Source: Psychrobacter sp. JCM 18900
GTDB taxonomy: Bacteria > Pseudomonadota > Gammaproteobacteria > Pseudomonadales > Moraxellaceae
Direction of reading: 5' to 3'
NCBI RefSeq assembly: GCF_904846625.1
Contig: NZ_CAJHBL010000002.1
Location: 248,001 to 312,000 of the forward strand
DNA length: 64,000 bases
The translations under genes and the position numbers were made by a program. Under the pieces are notes generated by a model that saw only the letters and a program-made list of their open reading frames with translations, was not told where the DNA came from and did not search any database. This document shows, one piece after another, positions 46,009-56,768 of the stretch (within the stretch, counting starts at the first letter, position 1; every line of letters starts with the position of its first letter).

Positions 46009-47277
46009 CTAAAATAAAGCCAACTGCCCAGTACGCTGATCATTAAACTTGGTCTGCGTTTGAGCCAATACATATTGACGGAAATTATCGCGCGTTAAAT
46101 GAGCAAGGTGTTCGTTTTTGCCAGTGGTCGCGATGAAGTATTTAGCACGGTTGACCGCAGCGCCCATCTTTTTTAGATGGTATAGCGTTAATTGATTGAA
46201 CTTACGTGCTTTGACGATTTTCTTAGCAGTCTTTGTACCGATACCTGGGATACGCACGATCATCTCATAAGTCGCTGTCTGGATATTGACTGGGAAATGC
46301 TCGCGATGGCGTATTGCCCAAGCCAGTTTTGGATCGCAGTCCAAATCTAAAAATGGTGACTCCGGCTCCACAATCTCATGCGCGCCAAAACCATAAAAGC
46401 GCATTAACCAATCTGCCTGATACAGACGATTCTCTCGTACCATCGGTACAGGCGTTCCAATCGCAGGCAAACGATTGTCAGAGAGCATAGGTACATAACC
46501 CGAGTAATAGACCCGTTTGAGATCATACGTTTTGTAGAAGTGACTCGACAGCTGAATCACCTGCAAGTCAGTCTCGTTACTGGCACCCACGATCATTTGG
46601 CTGGTCTGACCTGCTGGCGTGAACTTAGGCGCTTTTTTATGAGTCTTACGGCTTTCACGAATAGTAATGATTTCTTCTTTTACCGTTTCCATCGGTGCTT
46701 TTAATTGGTCATGTGATTTCTCTGGCGCAAGCAAAGCCAACCCTGATTTGGTCGGAATCTCGATATTGACGCTCAAACGATCCGCATACAACCCTGCTTC
46801 TAGCAGCAGTTCTTTTGAGGCGCCGGGTATGGTCTTTAGATGAATATACCCGTTGAAACGCTCACGCGTACGCAAGAGTTTGGCGACTTCTACCAGTCGC
46901 TCCATTGTATAGTCGCCACTTTTAAAAATACCAGAACTGAGAAATAACCCTTCGATATAGTTACGGCGGTAAAACTGCATGGTTAAGTCGACGACTTCTT
47001 CGACACTAAACGCAGCACGCGGCGTGTCATTGCTCTTACGCGAGGTGCAATAAGCACAGTCGTAAATGCAGTGATTGGTCAAAAGAATCTTTAACAGGCT
47101 GACGCAGCGACCATCTTCGGTGTAGCTGTGACAGATACCTGTTGCTGAGGCATCGCCTAGTCCGCCGCCTTGGTTTTTTCGCGTACCAGCGGAAGATGAG
47201 CAAGAGACATCATACTTGGCAGCATCAGCCAAGATATTGAGTTTGCCCTGTAATCTTTCATAATTGATGTTTGCCAT
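46009..47277 (-). CDS. Radical-SAM putative DNA modification/repair protein
   Basis: The 422-residue protein has the radical-SAM cluster motif CIYDCAYC (C70, C74, C77), which binds a 4Fe-4S cluster with S-adenosylmethionine. Near residue 345 it has a helix-hairpin-helix, VRIPGIGTKTAKKIVKAR, a DNA-binding element. A cysteine/serine-rich start (DVSCSSSAGTRKNQGGGLG) is typical of the TIGR03916 family. The pair with the downstream gene suggests a two-protein nucleic-acid system, possibly a splice-like photoproduct repair or a modification activity; this is inference. The ribosome binding site is weak. Confidence 0.92.
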   Translation of the reverse strand: MANINYERLQGKLNILADAAKYDVSCSSSAGTRKNQGGGLGDASATGICHSYTEDGRCVSLLKILLTNHCIYDCAYCTSRKSNDTPRAAFSVEEVVDLTMQFYRRNYIEGLFLSSGIFKSGDYTMERLVEVAKLLRTRERFNGYIHLKTIPGASKELLLEAGLYADRLSVNIEIPTKSGLALLAPEKSHDQLKAPMETVKEEIITIRESRKTHKKAPKFTPAGQTSQMIVGASNETDLQVIQLSSHFYKTYDLKRVYYSGYVPMLSDNRLPAIGTPVPMVRENRLYQADWLMRFYGFGAHEIVEPESPFLDLDCDPKLAWAIRHREHFPVNIQTATYEMIVRIPGIGTKTAKKIVKARKFNQLTLYHLKKMGAAVNRAKYFIATTGKNEHLAHLTRDNFRQYVLAQTQTKFNDQRTGQLALF

Positions 47278-47418
47278 AAGTCGCGTTTTACCAATTAATT
47301 ATTGAGAGACTATTTTACCAAAATTATCGCTAAGTCATTGTATTTATAGGTGAAGTTGAAATGATATGCGACAACGGTTGTCGTCACAAAAATATGAATT
47401 TTTGGCTATGATTTGAAT

Positions 47419-47994
47419 TTATATAAAGATTTTTTCAGCTAACAATCCAATAATAAAACCGCCAACGATACCTACAATACCGAGTAACAAGAGAGGAATG
47501 GCTAGTATCGTGAATATCTGTGATTGGCTTTTTTGAATCTCAATAGAGTATTGGCTTAAATCAATATCTGCTAACGGTATGGCGCCTCCTATCATTGCTT
47601 GAAATCTTGAGGTACTTGAACCTGGTACTAACTTTAATTCGTAGTGACCCGCTTCCGCCTTAAAAGTAAAAAGTTCCATTCTTCCAGTATCAAAATTGCT
47701 TGAGCGCGGGGACAGTATTGAGCGATTAAGCTTAATTTCTTTATCAGTAGCGGTATTGAGAATATGTGGTCTAAACTGGGTCAGCGGCGTTTTTTTGAAG
47801 AGAGGGCCCTTGTGCCAGATTGCATAAATGCCTGATTTTGAGACAGTGAAACTACCTGCATTATCGTTATATGGTAGCGTCAATAATATGATGCCATTAA
47901 ATGCATTGCTAAACAATTTTATCGCTTTAAATACAATAAATATTCCGATAAAAACAAGGATGAATAGAAGTATTCTAATGGACAGGATGCTCAT
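47419..47994 (-). CDS. Uncharacterised membrane protein with N- and C-terminal membrane segments
   Basis: I do not recognise this 191-residue protein. A hydrophobic segment covers about residues 4-24 (ILLFILVFIGIFIVFKAI) and another about 155-185 (QIFTILAIPLLLLGIVGIV). Between them is a region that looks like beta-strands (GSFTVSKSGIYAIWHKGPLF, FTFKAEAGHYELKLVPG), so an extracytoplasmic beta-sandwich is plausible. AAGGAAG precedes the ATG. It is AT-rich compared with its neighbours and stands alone, which could reflect recent acquisition. Confidence 0.72.
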   Translation of the reverse strand: MSILSIRILLFILVFIGIFIVFKAIKLFSNAFNGIILLTLPYNDNAGSFTVSKSGIYAIWHKGPLFKKTPLTQFRPHILNTATDKEIKLNRSILSPRSSNFDTGRMELFTFKAEAGHYELKLVPGSSTSRFQAMIGGAIPLADIDLSQYSIEIQKSQSQIFTILAIPLLLLGIVGIVGGFIIGLLAEKIFI

Positions 47995-48118
47995 TATTCA
48001 TCTTCCTTAGTGATGTAGAGCTTAATAATAACGTGGTATAGCCGATACAAGTATAAGGCTCATTTTTCAGATGAATAAACGTTTATTTATATCACAATAA
48101 GTTGGCTATTTTCCAAAA

Positions 48119-48160
48119 AAAAGGTCTTGTGGACTATATAGCTAGTCCACAAGACCTTTT
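48119..48160 (-). terminator. Intrinsic terminator after the DUF11-like gene
   Basis: Two perfect 18-base arms, AAAAGGTCTTGTGGACTA and its complement, surround a six-base loop. On the minus strand a T-run follows. It lies 47 bases beyond the gene stop. Confidence 0.93.
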
Positions 48161-48206
48161 ACATATTTCGATAGCTGTCAAATAATAATGCGCGACAGTT
48201 TAATGT

Positions 48207-49100
48207 TTATTGAACCTTGGCACGTATTACCACGGTTTTGGCTGCATTGGCATCAAAGTTCACCAAGTTCCATTTCAGACCAGAGTAGTTTTCTTGGACA
48301 ACCACCGTATTGCCAACCTGCTGAATGGTTTGATAGCTGTCTCCGCCAGTGGTAGCAAGCGTCGGCAGAGGACTATTCAACGAGACTAACTGGACGCCAC
48401 TTGGCAATGAGATCATTGCGTTGATGTCATTAACTGGCTGTGCTGTGGTGTTTGTATAAGTGGTGTGATACTCGATCACATCGCCTGGGGCAATATGATT
48501 GGCAGGAACGGCAACTTCACGTCCATCAGCATTTTTTAGAATTTTCATGACTTTGGTGTTGGCATTGACCACGCCAGGCGTACTAAAGGTAGGAGTCAGT
48601 TGCAACGTATCCAAAGTTGTCGTCGTTGTCGTTACTTGATTGGTCACTGGCTGCTGCATAATCACTGGCGGGGTGACATTGGTTGCGACAGGTAGTACTT
48701 GCGTCACGCTGCTAGCAGGCGTGGTAATCACATCTACTTTAGTGACTTTATTGGTAATAGAGTTAGTCACTGGTACGCTAGTAACGGTCGTTGTACCTTG
48801 GACAACAGGAGACTGACGCACGACATAGCGTGGCACAGTGGTCACCTGAGTTACCGCGTACGGCATGCCGTCTTGCATGGTGATACCGTTTGGCGTCGCA
48901 GTAATCGTAGCAGTTTTGCCATCAGAGTATTGCTCGACCACCGTGGTGCTACCGCTCGCAGATGAGCTAATAGCAATCTCAGGGGCCGCATTGGCCGATG
49001 ATGCGGCCAACATGATACCTGTTAGCATTGCAGACATAGCTGCATTTTTTGCCATAGTCGTTTTAGTAGTTAATGCTTGAAAACCATCGTTCGTAATCAT
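48207..49100 (-). CDS. Exported DUF11-like repeat protein
   Basis: The 297-residue protein has a long signal sequence ending AASSANA-A, near residue 38. A Thr/Val/Ser-rich middle (VTTVPRYVVRQSPVVQGTTT and similar) is probably extended and unstructured. The C-terminal 120 residues resemble the DUF11/conserved repeat domain of surface proteins: IAPGDVIEYHTTYTNTTAQP, INAMISLPSGVQLVSLN and VVIRAKVQ. It is probably periplasmic or surface-exposed; no anchor is seen. The ATG follows GAGGAG. It is a single gene with its own terminator. Confidence 0.78.
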   Translation of the reverse strand: MITNDGFQALTTKTTMAKNAAMSAMLTGIMLAASSANAAPEIAISSSASGSTTVVEQYSDGKTATITATPNGITMQDGMPYAVTQVTTVPRYVVRQSPVVQGTTTVTSVPVTNSITNKVTKVDVITTPASSVTQVLPVATNVTPPVIMQQPVTNQVTTTTTTLDTLQLTPTFSTPGVVNANTKVMKILKNADGREVAVPANHIAPGDVIEYHTTYTNTTAQPVNDINAMISLPSGVQLVSLNSPLPTLATTGGDSYQTIQQVGNTVVVQENYSGLKWNLVNFDANAAKTVVIRAKVQ

Positions 49101-49575
49101 AAAAGACTCCTCAAAAATAATAGTAAGTAATACAACAATAGATAATGCCTAGATAAACAAAACCCCCGCTAAATGACACCAAAAAATATGCCAAATAACG
49201 AGGGTAGTAGTGCTGATATTAGCCTATGTGTGCGATCAGACCATCATTATTTTTAGTAAAAGCGCCGCAATACTCACTTGTATAAAAGCTATTCAATCTT
49301 AACTATTTCTTATTGAATAAACTGAATACTAAAGCTGTTGTGCACTCAAACTCAAATAATTATGCGCCAAAACAAATCATGGATAAAAGCAGCATTGTGT
49401 AACCGAAATGGTATAAATGCTATCTATGTGTAGTACAGCTTTCATCTATGAAATTGAACGGCTAAGTAGTCAGTCGCAATCATTGTCATAGAGGCTACTA
49501 TCTAAAAGTCATTTCTCAAACTGTCTATCTTTGAGAACATCAAATTTATAGATTAGAACGCAGTGTAGCTATTAG
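49101..49575. other. Intergenic region between greA and the DUF11-like gene
   Basis: About 475 AT-rich bases lie downstream of greA and upstream of the exported protein gene, both on the minus strand. The region should hold the exported protein's promoter and the greA 3' end. I found no strong hairpin with a T-run, no RNA gene and no small gene with a ribosome binding site. Confidence 0.45.
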
Positions 49576-50052
49576 TTAGTCGTATATAACTTTCATAACT
49601 TCATATTCAACCACGCCTTTTGGCGTTTCGATGCGTACTTCGTCACCTTCGAATTTACCAATCAAACCACGAGCGATTGGTGAGTTGACTGAGATTTTGC
49701 CAGCTTTAAAGTCAGCTTCATCGTCGCCGACAATTTTGTACTGTTTTTCTTCTTCGGTGTCCATGTTTTCGATCACGACGCTAACACCAAATACAATACG
49801 GCCTTCTTTTGGCAGTGTCGAAGGATCGATGATTTGAGCGCCACCGAGTTTGGCTTCGATGTCACGAATACGTGCTTCACAAAAACCTTGCTGCTCACGG
49901 GCAGCATGGTATTCAGCGTTTTCTTTCAAATCGCCGTGTTCGCGTGCTTCAGCAATCGATGCTGTGATGCGTGGACGGTCGACACTTTTTAGCTGTTTTA
50001 ATTCGGCTTCTAGAGCCGCATGTCCTTGCGGAGTCATTGGGTAACGTTGCAT
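49576..50052 (-). CDS. greA: Transcription elongation factor GreA
   Basis: GreA rescues backtracked RNA polymerase by stimulating transcript cleavage. The 158-residue length is standard. The N-terminal coiled coil shows [20 protein letters not shown] and [20 protein letters not shown], carrying the acidic tip residues. The C-terminal FKBP-like part has [12 protein letters not shown] as [24 protein letters not shown] precedes the ATG, and a hairpin lies just upstream in the leader. It lies downstream of carB but behind a terminator, so it probably has its own promoter. Confidence 0.98.
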   Translation of the reverse strand: MQRYPMTPQGHAALEAELKQLKSVDRPRITASIAEAREHGDLKENAEYHAAREQQGFCEARIRDIEAKLGGAQIIDPSTLPKEGRIVFGVSVVIENMDTEEEKQYKIVGDDEADFKAGKISVNSPIARGLIGKFEGDEVRIETPKGVVEYEVMKVIYD

Positions 50053-50072
50053 GTTTTTTCCTTAAACCAATA

Positions 50073-50109
50073 ACACCACACCACCTCATAATGAGATGGT
50101 GTCAGTGTT
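50073..50109 (-). promoter_or_regulatory. Hairpin in the greA leader
   Basis: CACCACCTCAT and ATGAGATGGTG pair with one mismatch, and AACAC/GTGTT can extend it outward. On the minus strand it lies just before the AAGGAA ribosome binding site of greA. There is no T-run of terminator type between it and the gene apart from T-rich leader bases. A regulatory role is possible but unproven. Confidence 0.4.
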
Positions 50110-50230
50110 GTTGCAATGGATATAAAATATAAAAGAGTGATAATTAAGACGATGTAATGAATAAGTTGGCTATCATTTATGAGTGTATTTCACCTCAATT
50201 CAAGCATAGGCGCACTTAAGCTTACGTAAT

Positions 50231-50266
50231 AAAAAGCATAGTCGCAATTTAGCCACTATGCTTTTT
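50231..50266 (-). terminator. Intrinsic terminator after carB
   Basis: AAAAAGCATAGT and ACTATGCTTTTT pair perfectly (12 bases) around a 12-base loop, followed on the minus strand by a T tract. It lies 117 bases past carB and before greA. Confidence 0.85.
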
Positions 50267-50382
50267 AGGTCTATCACGGTAAAGGTATCGTTCCTCAAGC
50301 ATGGTTGGCTATATTTAAAGCAAACAACGATACTTGAGTGAGCTTTTAGGCAAGCCTAACGGTTATGCTTAATCTACTGAAA

Positions 50383-53300
50383 TTATTCAGCCACGTCAAT
50401 AGACTTTGCTTGCTCATGCAAATCTTGTAACTTATAGACATCAAACGGTAAGTCAATCGCGTAAGATTTGCAGACGGCATCAGCGGCACCTAACGTGGTG
50501 ACGTAGAATACTTTGCCCTGTAGCGCACTACGGCGAATAGAGAACGAATCCTCTTGAGCTTGCTTACCTTCAGTTGTATTGATGATAAGGTCGATTTTGC
50601 CATTTTTCAAGGCATCAACGATATGCGGACGACCTTCAGTGACCTTGTTGATTTGCTGACTTTCGATACCAGCGTCGCTCAGTACTTTTTGCGTGCCAGT
50701 GGTCGAGACAATCTTAAAGCCAAAGTCTGCAAGCTGACGAGCAATCGGAGCGATTTGGGCTTTGTCGCTGTCACGAACTGAGATAAAGACGGTTTTTGTC
50801 TCGCCTTCAGTCGGTAGACCTGGCAGACGCTCATTACTACCGATAATGGCCTTGTAGAATGCTTCGCCAAAGGTTTTGCCTACGCCCATAACTTCGCCCG
50901 TTGATTTCATCTCAGGACTCAAGATTGGGTCAACGCCCGGGAACTTAGCGAATGGGAATACCGCTTCTTTGACCGCATAGAATGCTGGGACAATTTCAGT
51001 GGTAAAACCTTGGTCTTTAAGCGAAGTACCAGCCATACAGCGAGCAGCAACCTGTGCTAACGAAGTACCGATACACTTAGAGACGAACGGTACTGTACGT
51101 GCAGCACGTGGGTTCACTTCTAAAATGTATACCGTTTCGCCTTTTACCGCGAACTGTACGTTCATTAGACCGATAACGCCTAGCTCTTTTGCCATAGCGA
51201 CCGTTTGCGCGCGCATCACGTCACATAACTCTTTAGACAGTGAGTATGGTGGCAGTGAACATGCTGAGTCACCTGAGTGGACACCAGCCTGTTCGATATG
51301 CTGCATGATACCGCCGATGACGACATCAGTGCCATCACATACACAGTCTACGTCGACTTCGATAGCATCATCTAAGAAGCGATCTAGTAGGACAGGTGCT
51401 TCGTTCGATGCTTGTACCGCAGTACGTAGGTAATGTCTTAGCTCATCTTCGTTGTAGACGATTTCCATCGCGCGGCCACCTAATACATAAGATGGACGTA
51501 CAACCAATGGATAGCCTACATCTTTTGCTTTAACCAAGCCGTCTTCTAAGCTGGTCGCTAGAGCGTTTGATGGCTGTACTAGGTTTAGCTGCTGAATCAT
51601 ATGCTGGAAGCGCTCACGGTCTTCGGCACGGTCGATTGCATCTGGGCTAGTACCGATGATTTTAACGCCTGCTGACTCTAGTGCACGAGCAAGTTTCAAC
51701 GGCGTTTGACCACCGAACTGTACGATCACGCCATCAGGGTTTTCGATACGAACGATCTCTAGCACGTCCTCTAACGTGATTGGCTCAAAGTATAGACGGT
51801 CTGAGGTGTCATAATCGGTTGAAACCGTTTCAGGGTTACAGTTGACCATGATGGTCTCGTAACCATCTTCACGCATGGCAAGCGCTGCATGCACACAGCA
51901 GTAATCAAATTCAATACCTTGGCCGATACGATTAGGACCGCCACCGATAACCATGATTTTCTTTTTGTCTGTTGGGTTTGCTTCACATTCGCTATCGTAC
52001 GTCGAGTACATATAGGCCGTGCTAGTAGCAAACTCTGCGGCACAGGTATCGACACGTTTATAGACTGGATAGACGTTCAAATCCCAGCGCTTCTTGCGTA
52101 GTTGCTTTTGTGAGATACCAAGCAATTTAGCCAAACGCAAATCTGATAAGCCTTTACGTTTAAAGCTACGTAAATTTTTCTCGTTCAATCCACCAAAACC
52201 AAGTGATTTTACGGTAGCTTCTGTTTTGACGATGTCTTCTATCTGTACCAAGAACCATGGGTCAATCTTGGTAAAGTTAAACACTTCATCGACACTCATA
52301 CCGACGCGGAATGCATCAGCAACGTAGTAGATACGCTCAGGTGTTGGAATGGTTAGGCGGTTGATGATCTCGCTACGAGCCTTCTCAGCACTGACTTTTG
52401 ATAAGTCAATTTGCTCATCAAAGCCATCCGCACCTGTTTCCATGCCGCGCAATGCTTTTTGCATCGACTCTTGGAAGTTACGACCAATCGCCATCACTTC
52501 ACCGACCGATTTCATCTGAGTCGATAGGATATTGTCCGCTTGCGGGAATTTTTCGAAGTTAAAACGAGGTATCTTGGTGACGACATAATCAAGCGCAGGC
52601 TCAAAGCTGGCTGGCGTTTTGCCACCAGTGATATCGTTTTGCAATTCGTCTAGCGTGTAACCAATGGCCAGTTTCGCTGCGATTTTGGCAATCGGGAAGC
52701 CAGTGGCTTTTGAGGCTAGGGCAGACGAACGTGATACACGTGGGTTCATCTCGATGACGACCATACGACCTGTATCAGGGTTGATACCGAACTGGACGTT
52801 TGAGCCGCCTGTTTCAACACCGATTTCACGCAGTACTGCTAATGACGCATTACGCATGATTTGGTATTCTTTGTCGGTCAGGGTTTGTGCTGGTGCGACG
52901 GTGATTGAGTCGCCTGTATGGACACCCATTGGGTCAAAATTTTCGATGGCACAAATGATGATGCAGTTGTCGTTTTTGTCACGAACCACTTCCATCTCGT
53001 ACTCTTTCCAACCAATCAATGATTCATCGATGAGTAGCTGATGGTTCGGAGACAAGTCAAAACCGCGCTCACAGATTTCAATGAACTCATCGCGGTTATA
53101 AGCGATACCGCCGCCTGAACCGCCCATGGTGAATGATGGACGAATGATACACGGATAGCCCATTTTTTCTTGAGTCGCAAAGGCTTCTTCCATGGTTTCA
53201 GCGGTTTCAGCGCGAGGACACTCAAGGCCGATACGCTTCATGGCTTTATCAAATAAGTTGCGGTCTTCTGCCATCTCGATTGAGTCTTTGGTCGCGCCAA

Positions 53301-53646
53301 TTAACTCGCAGTTATACTTGGTCAATACGCCGTGCTTATCTAGCTCTAGCGCACAGTTTAGTGCTGTCTGTCCGCCCATCGTTGGCAAGATTGCATCTGG
53401 ACGCTCTTTGGCAATAATTTGCTCAACGGTTTGCCAAGTAATCGGCTCGATATAGGTCGCGTCAGCCATGACAGGGTCGGTCATGATGGTCGCAGGGTTT
53501 GAGTTGACCAAGATGACGCGGTAGCCTTCTTCTTTTAGTGCTTTACACGCCTGTGCGCCTGAATAGTCAAACTCACATGCTTGGCCGATGACGATAGGGC
53601 CTGCGCCAATGATAAGAATGCTTTTTATGTCGGTACGTTTTGGCAT
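50383..53646 (-). CDS. carB: Carbamoyl-phosphate synthase large subunit
   Basis: CarB makes carbamoyl phosphate for arginine and pyrimidine synthesis, with ammonia from CarA. The 1087-residue protein (E. coli 1073) has two ATP-grasp halves: the first opens [20 protein letters not shown] and has [16 protein letters not shown]; the second has [18 protein letters not shown] and [15 protein letters not shown]. An allosteric MGS-like domain follows ([20 protein letters not shown] near residue 945). It is separated from carA by a small unknown gene and 144 bases of AT-rich DNA. The ribosome binding site is weak. Confidence 0.99.
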   Translation of the reverse strand: MPKRTDIKSILIIGAGPIVIGQACEFDYSGAQACKALKEEGYRVILVNSNPATIMTDPVMADATYIEPITWQTVEQIIAKERPDAILPTMGGQTALNCALELDKHGVLTKYNCELIGATKDSIEMAEDRNLFDKAMKRIGLECPRAETAETMEEAFATQEKMGYPCIIRPSFTMGGSGGGIAYNRDEFIEICERGFDLSPNHQLLIDESLIGWKEYEMEVVRDKNDNCIIICAIENFDPMGVHTGDSITVAPAQTLTDKEYQIMRNASLAVLREIGVETGGSNVQFGINPDTGRMVVIEMNPRVSRSSALASKATGFPIAKIAAKLAIGYTLDELQNDITGGKTPASFEPALDYVVTKIPRFNFEKFPQADNILSTQMKSVGEVMAIGRNFQESMQKALRGMETGADGFDEQIDLSKVSAEKARSEIINRLTIPTPERIYYVADAFRVGMSVDEVFNFTKIDPWFLVQIEDIVKTEATVKSLGFGGLNEKNLRSFKRKGLSDLRLAKLLGISQKQLRKKRWDLNVYPVYKRVDTCAAEFATSTAYMYSTYDSECEANPTDKKKIMVIGGGPNRIGQGIEFDYCCVHAALAMREDGYETIMVNCNPETVSTDYDTSDRLYFEPITLEDVLEIVRIENPDGVIVQFGGQTPLKLARALESAGVKIIGTSPDAIDRAEDRERFQHMIQQLNLVQPSNALATSLEDGLVKAKDVGYPLVVRPSYVLGGRAMEIVYNEDELRHYLRTAVQASNEAPVLLDRFLDDAIEVDVDCVCDGTDVVIGGIMQHIEQAGVHSGDSACSLPPYSLSKELCDVMRAQTVAMAKELGVIGLMNVQFAVKGETVYILEVNPRAARTVPFVSKCIGTSLAQVAARCMAGTSLKDQGFTTEIVPAFYAVKEAVFPFAKFPGVDPILSPEMKSTGEVMGVGKTFGEAFYKAIIGSNERLPGLPTEGETKTVFISVRDSDKAQIAPIARQLADFGFKIVSTTGTQKVLSDAGIESQQINKVTEGRPHIVDALKNGKIDLIINTTEGKQAQEDSFSIRRSALQGKVFYVTTLGAADAVCKSYAIDLPFDVYKLQDLHEQAKSIDVAE

Positions 53647-53790
53647 AATATTTTTAAGTCCTATTTTGGCGGGTTGGGATTTTAAGATGTTTTATATTAT
53701 TAGCAAAAGTTAAAAATAATAGAAAAATTCGGGCTTAATGATCGTGAATGCCATTAGAAGTATGTTTTATCTAAGAAAATAGCATCTGTT

Positions 53791-54342
53791 TCACTTAACG
53801 TTAATTTTTTCAAAAGCCCTATCTAAACAAGTTAAGAACTCTTTAAATTCATCCAATGAGTATGAATAGTTAGACAATCCGATTTCTAATACATGTTTAA
53901 GGACGTCAGAAGACTGTTCTAGGGATAACTCAGCGTTTTTAGCTAAAAGCTCAGCAAACTCTCCTAGTTCACTAATAGTAAAGCCGTATTCATACCTTGC
54001 TATTTCTATATCCTCCAACATTATTTTAATAATGTCTGAGTCCAGAGTGCTGTCATGTATTCCTGGAATATCAGAAACAATATCTTTTAATAAATCAAAT
54101 GGAAGGTTTATATTAAAATCATCTAAAAGAATGAATGCAAAGTACCAACGTTGTTTAGCAGATAGCTTTAATAGTTTTCGTAAGTATTGAGTCTGAAAGT
54201 CTTCTAGAAAAATGTTCCATGATTTCTTAAATTTTTGCTTGTTCTCATCACTCATTTTTTTAGAAAACGCTTTATGATCTGATAAAGCATTTTCTAACTT
54301 GGTATCATTTTTCTCACTTAAAAAACTAGAGAAAAAGTTCAC
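53791..54342 (-). CDS. Unknown AT-rich gene between carA and carB
   Basis: I do not recognise this 183-residue protein. It is probably soluble, helical and highly charged (K, E, D, with many L, S and F; for example [19 protein letters not shown] and [19 protein letters not shown]). No signal or membrane segment is seen. It starts at GTG 54342, whose GTGA overlaps the carA stop TGA, so it should be translationally coupled to carA. Its base composition is clearly more AT-rich than carA or carB. The tight coupling suggests a real gene, and the composition suggests recent acquisition. Confidence 0.7.
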   Translation of the reverse strand: MNFFSSFLSEKNDTKLENALSDHKAFSKKMSDENKQKFKKSWNIFLEDFQTQYLRKLLKLSAKQRWYFAFILLDDFNINLPFDLLKDIVSDIPGIHDSTLDSDIIKIMLEDIEIARYEYGFTISELGEFAELLAKNAELSLEQSSDVLKHVLEIGLSNYSYSLDEFKEFLTCLDRAFEKINVK

Positions 54343-55571
54343 GCCTTAGCCTTCGCCATCATATCCGCAAACTTATCAAACAATGGCGCGCAGTCATGTG
54401 GGCCAGGGCTGGCCTCTGGGTGACCTTGGAAGCTAAATACAGGCTTGTTGGTCAGCTCGATACCTTGGTTAGTACCATCAAATAATGAGCGATGGGTAGA
54501 TTTAACGTTGTCAGGTAGCGTGTCTTCATCAACCGCAAAACCATGATTCTGACTGGTAATCATAACCGTGCCAGTCGCCAAATCTTGTACTGGATGGTTG
54601 GCACCATGATGGCCTGTTTTCATCTTGATGGTATTTGCACCGCTAGCCAGACCAATCAGCTGATGGCCTAAGCAGATGCCAAACGTTGGCACGTCAGTTT
54701 GCTCAATGATGTGACGTACCGCATCGATAGCGTAATCACAAGCTGCAGGGTCACCAGGGCCGTTTGATAAGAAGATGCCATCTGGGTTCATTGCTAGCAC
54801 ATCAGCGATAGGCGTCTGTGCTGGTACGACTGTTACGTGACAACCGCGGTCAACGAGCATGCGTAGGATGTTGGTTTTGCTACCGAAGTCATAAGCGACG
54901 ACGTTGTATTTAGAATCGATGTGAGTGCCAAGTTGCTTAAAGAAGCCGCCAGTACCGCTATCATGACTACCAGGGATATCACGGTTGAGTAGGGTGTCTG
55001 ATAAATCCCACGTACCTGCTGTCCATTCGAAATTCTCTTTAGTGCAGCATTCTTTTGCCAAGTCCATGCCCTTTAGGCCTGCAAAGCCTTTTGCTAACTC
55101 AATCGCTTTTTGCTCATCGTCGCTGCTGATAGTCTCGCCGTTTGAGGCAGTCATGATACAGCCGTTCTGTGCACCTTTATCACGTAATAGACGTGTTAGC
55201 TGACGCGTATCAATCTCAGCGATAGCAACTGTCTCATTACGCTGTAAATAGTCGCTAAGTGACTCTGAGTTGCGGAAGTTAGAAGTTGCCATGGTGGCAT
55301 CACGGATGATCAGACCGTCTGCCCATACTTTGTGGCCATTGCCGGATTCTGTGTCCTCGCTATTGGTGCCTGTATTACCGATATGAGGGTAAGTCAAAGT
55401 CACCAGCTGGCGGGCATAACTTGGATCGGTTAGGATTTCTTGATACCCTGTCATGGCTGTGTTAAATACCACTTCACCAATACGATGACCTAGGCTGCCG
55501 ATACTGACACCGCGAAAGATTGTACCGTCTGCTAGTGCCAAAATTGCTTGTATTTCTGCCGATGAATTCAA
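54339..55571 (-). CDS. carA: Carbamoyl-phosphate synthase small subunit
   Basis: CarA is the glutaminase subunit of carbamoyl-phosphate synthase. The 410-residue protein begins [19 protein letters not shown] and has the CarA N-domain motifs [17 protein letters not shown] and [17 protein letters not shown]. The class I amidotransferase domain has C300 in [15 protein letters not shown] and the late [15 protein letters not shown]. The start is TTG at 55571, six bases after a strong GGAGG, and no upstream ATG competes. It is slightly longer than E. coli CarA (382). The downstream gene overlaps its stop by four bases. Confidence 0.98.
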   Translation of the reverse strand: MNSSAEIQAILALADGTIFRGVSIGSLGHRIGEVVFNTAMTGYQEILTDPSYARQLVTLTYPHIGNTGTNSEDTESGNGHKVWADGLIIRDATMATSNFRNSESLSDYLQRNETVAIAEIDTRQLTRLLRDKGAQNGCIMTASNGETISSDDEQKAIELAKGFAGLKGMDLAKECCTKENFEWTAGTWDLSDTLLNRDIPGSHDSGTGGFFKQLGTHIDSKYNVVAYDFGSKTNILRMLVDRGCHVTVVPAQTPIADVLAMNPDGIFLSNGPGDPAACDYAIDAVRHIIEQTDVPTFGICLGHQLIGLASGANTIKMKTGHHGANHPVQDLATGTVMITSQNHGFAVDEDTLPDNVKSTHRSLFDGTNQGIELTNKPVFSFQGHPEASPGPHDCAPLFDKFADMMAKAKA

Positions 55572-56073
55572 GGATTGCCTCCGCTGTTATTGGTGAGTGC
55601 CATCATGTTTTGTTGGTCTAAAATTGCTCCGTATCCTTTTATTTACGGCATTTGACTGTTGTCATATAAAGGTAAAAAAAGGGCGATACACAAAAATTTT
55701 CCACAAAAAAGCGAGAAGACATTATTGATGAAAACTACAAAACCCACTAGATAGTGAATAGGTAACTTGCATCATGTCCGCTCGCTTAGGCACAGATTTT
55801 GCGTATTATATACAAAATAGACGGTTATAGCTAGCCGATTTACTGGATTATTAGTCATTTCATGGCTAATAATGAGGACTTTATAAAGATATTGACTTTA
55901 TAAAATAGCCTAAGCGAATACTAGCTACTTTCTCTTTTATCGAATTCGACATCAAGCGTGTATTAATAGCGCTGGATTTTCGCAGTTGGCTTTGCCACAA
56001 TGGACAGCGCAGCGCTAGTCCCAGTTTTTATGATCGTTTGTTATAACAATAATGAAGATGACAAGGAGTCGTT
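55572..56073. promoter_or_regulatory. Divergent intergenic region of carA and gamma carbonic anhydrase gene
   Basis: This 502-base AT-rich region must hold both promoters. It contains a 12-base stem, ATTATTAGTCAT with ATGGCTAATAAT (one wobble, 55847-55873), with no T-run. It also has an 11-base direct repeat, GACTTTATAAA, at 55877 and 55894. No PyrR-type leader, attenuator or small gene could be assigned. Confidence 0.4.
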
Positions 56074-56610
56074 ATGATTTATCAGTATTTAGACAAAACC
56101 CCAGAGTTTGCCGCACCATTTAACGGTTGGGTAGCAGACTCGGCGCAAGTGATGGGTGATGTATATTTAGGCCATCAAGCTAATATTTGGTTCGGTGCAG
56201 TGATACGCGGTGACAACGATCGTATCCATATCGGTGACTATAGTAATGTGCAAGAAAACAGTGTGATTCATACTGATGCAGGCATCAAAGTTACTATCGG
56301 TAATTACGTGACTATCGGTCATCTGGCTATGCTACATGGCTGTGAAGTCGGTGATAACAGCTTGATTGGCATTGGCGCTGTGGTACTTAACAATGTCAAA
56401 ATCGGTAAAAACTGTCTGATAGGGGCGAAAGCCTTGATTACTGAAGGTCAGGTTATTCCAGATAACTCGCTAGTGATGGGTGCGCCTGCAAAAGTGGTCA
56501 AGACGCTAACAGATGAGCAAGCAGCCATGCTAAAAATGTCAGCGCTACATTATGCTGAGCGTTGTCAGAAATTTAAAACAGGCTTAACAGAAATAGCGAT
56601 GCCTGATTAA
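56074..56610 (+). CDS. Gamma carbonic anhydrase family protein
   Basis: The 178-residue protein is a left-handed beta-helix hexapeptide-repeat protein of the YrdA/PaaY/gamma carbonic anhydrase group. Repeats run from about residue 20 to 140 (VYLGHQANIWFGAVIRGDND, IGDYSNVQENSVIHTDAG). The metal-binding histidines are suggested by SVIHTDAG and IGHLAMLHGCEVGD. Family members bind zinc or iron; many lack proven carbonic anhydrase activity, so the reaction is uncertain. AAGGAG precedes the ATG. It is divergent from carA and followed 158 bases later by a HAD phosphatase gene. Confidence 0.9.
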   Translation: MIYQYLDKTPEFAAPFNGWVADSAQVMGDVYLGHQANIWFGAVIRGDNDRIHIGDYSNVQENSVIHTDAGIKVTIGNYVTIGHLAMLHGCEVGDNSLIGIGAVVLNNVKIGKNCLIGAKALITEGQVIPDNSLVMGAPAKVVKTLTDEQAAMLKMSALHYAERCQKFKTGLTEIAMPD

Positions 56611-56768
56611 AGGTAAATAAACGAGCTAAGTTTAAATAGATAGACGGTAGGGCGCATACTTATTTCATTGATAGACTGTTCAATTAATACGGTCAGCCTA
56701 AATAGATAACTGTACCCAATTTTATTAAACGATTCATATTTTTTCGCAACCAACGATAAGGTCTCACC

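Noticed and set aside
50999..53455. Several plus-strand frames of 70-144 codons opposite carB
   Set aside because: All are antisense to the conserved ATP-grasp domains of carB.
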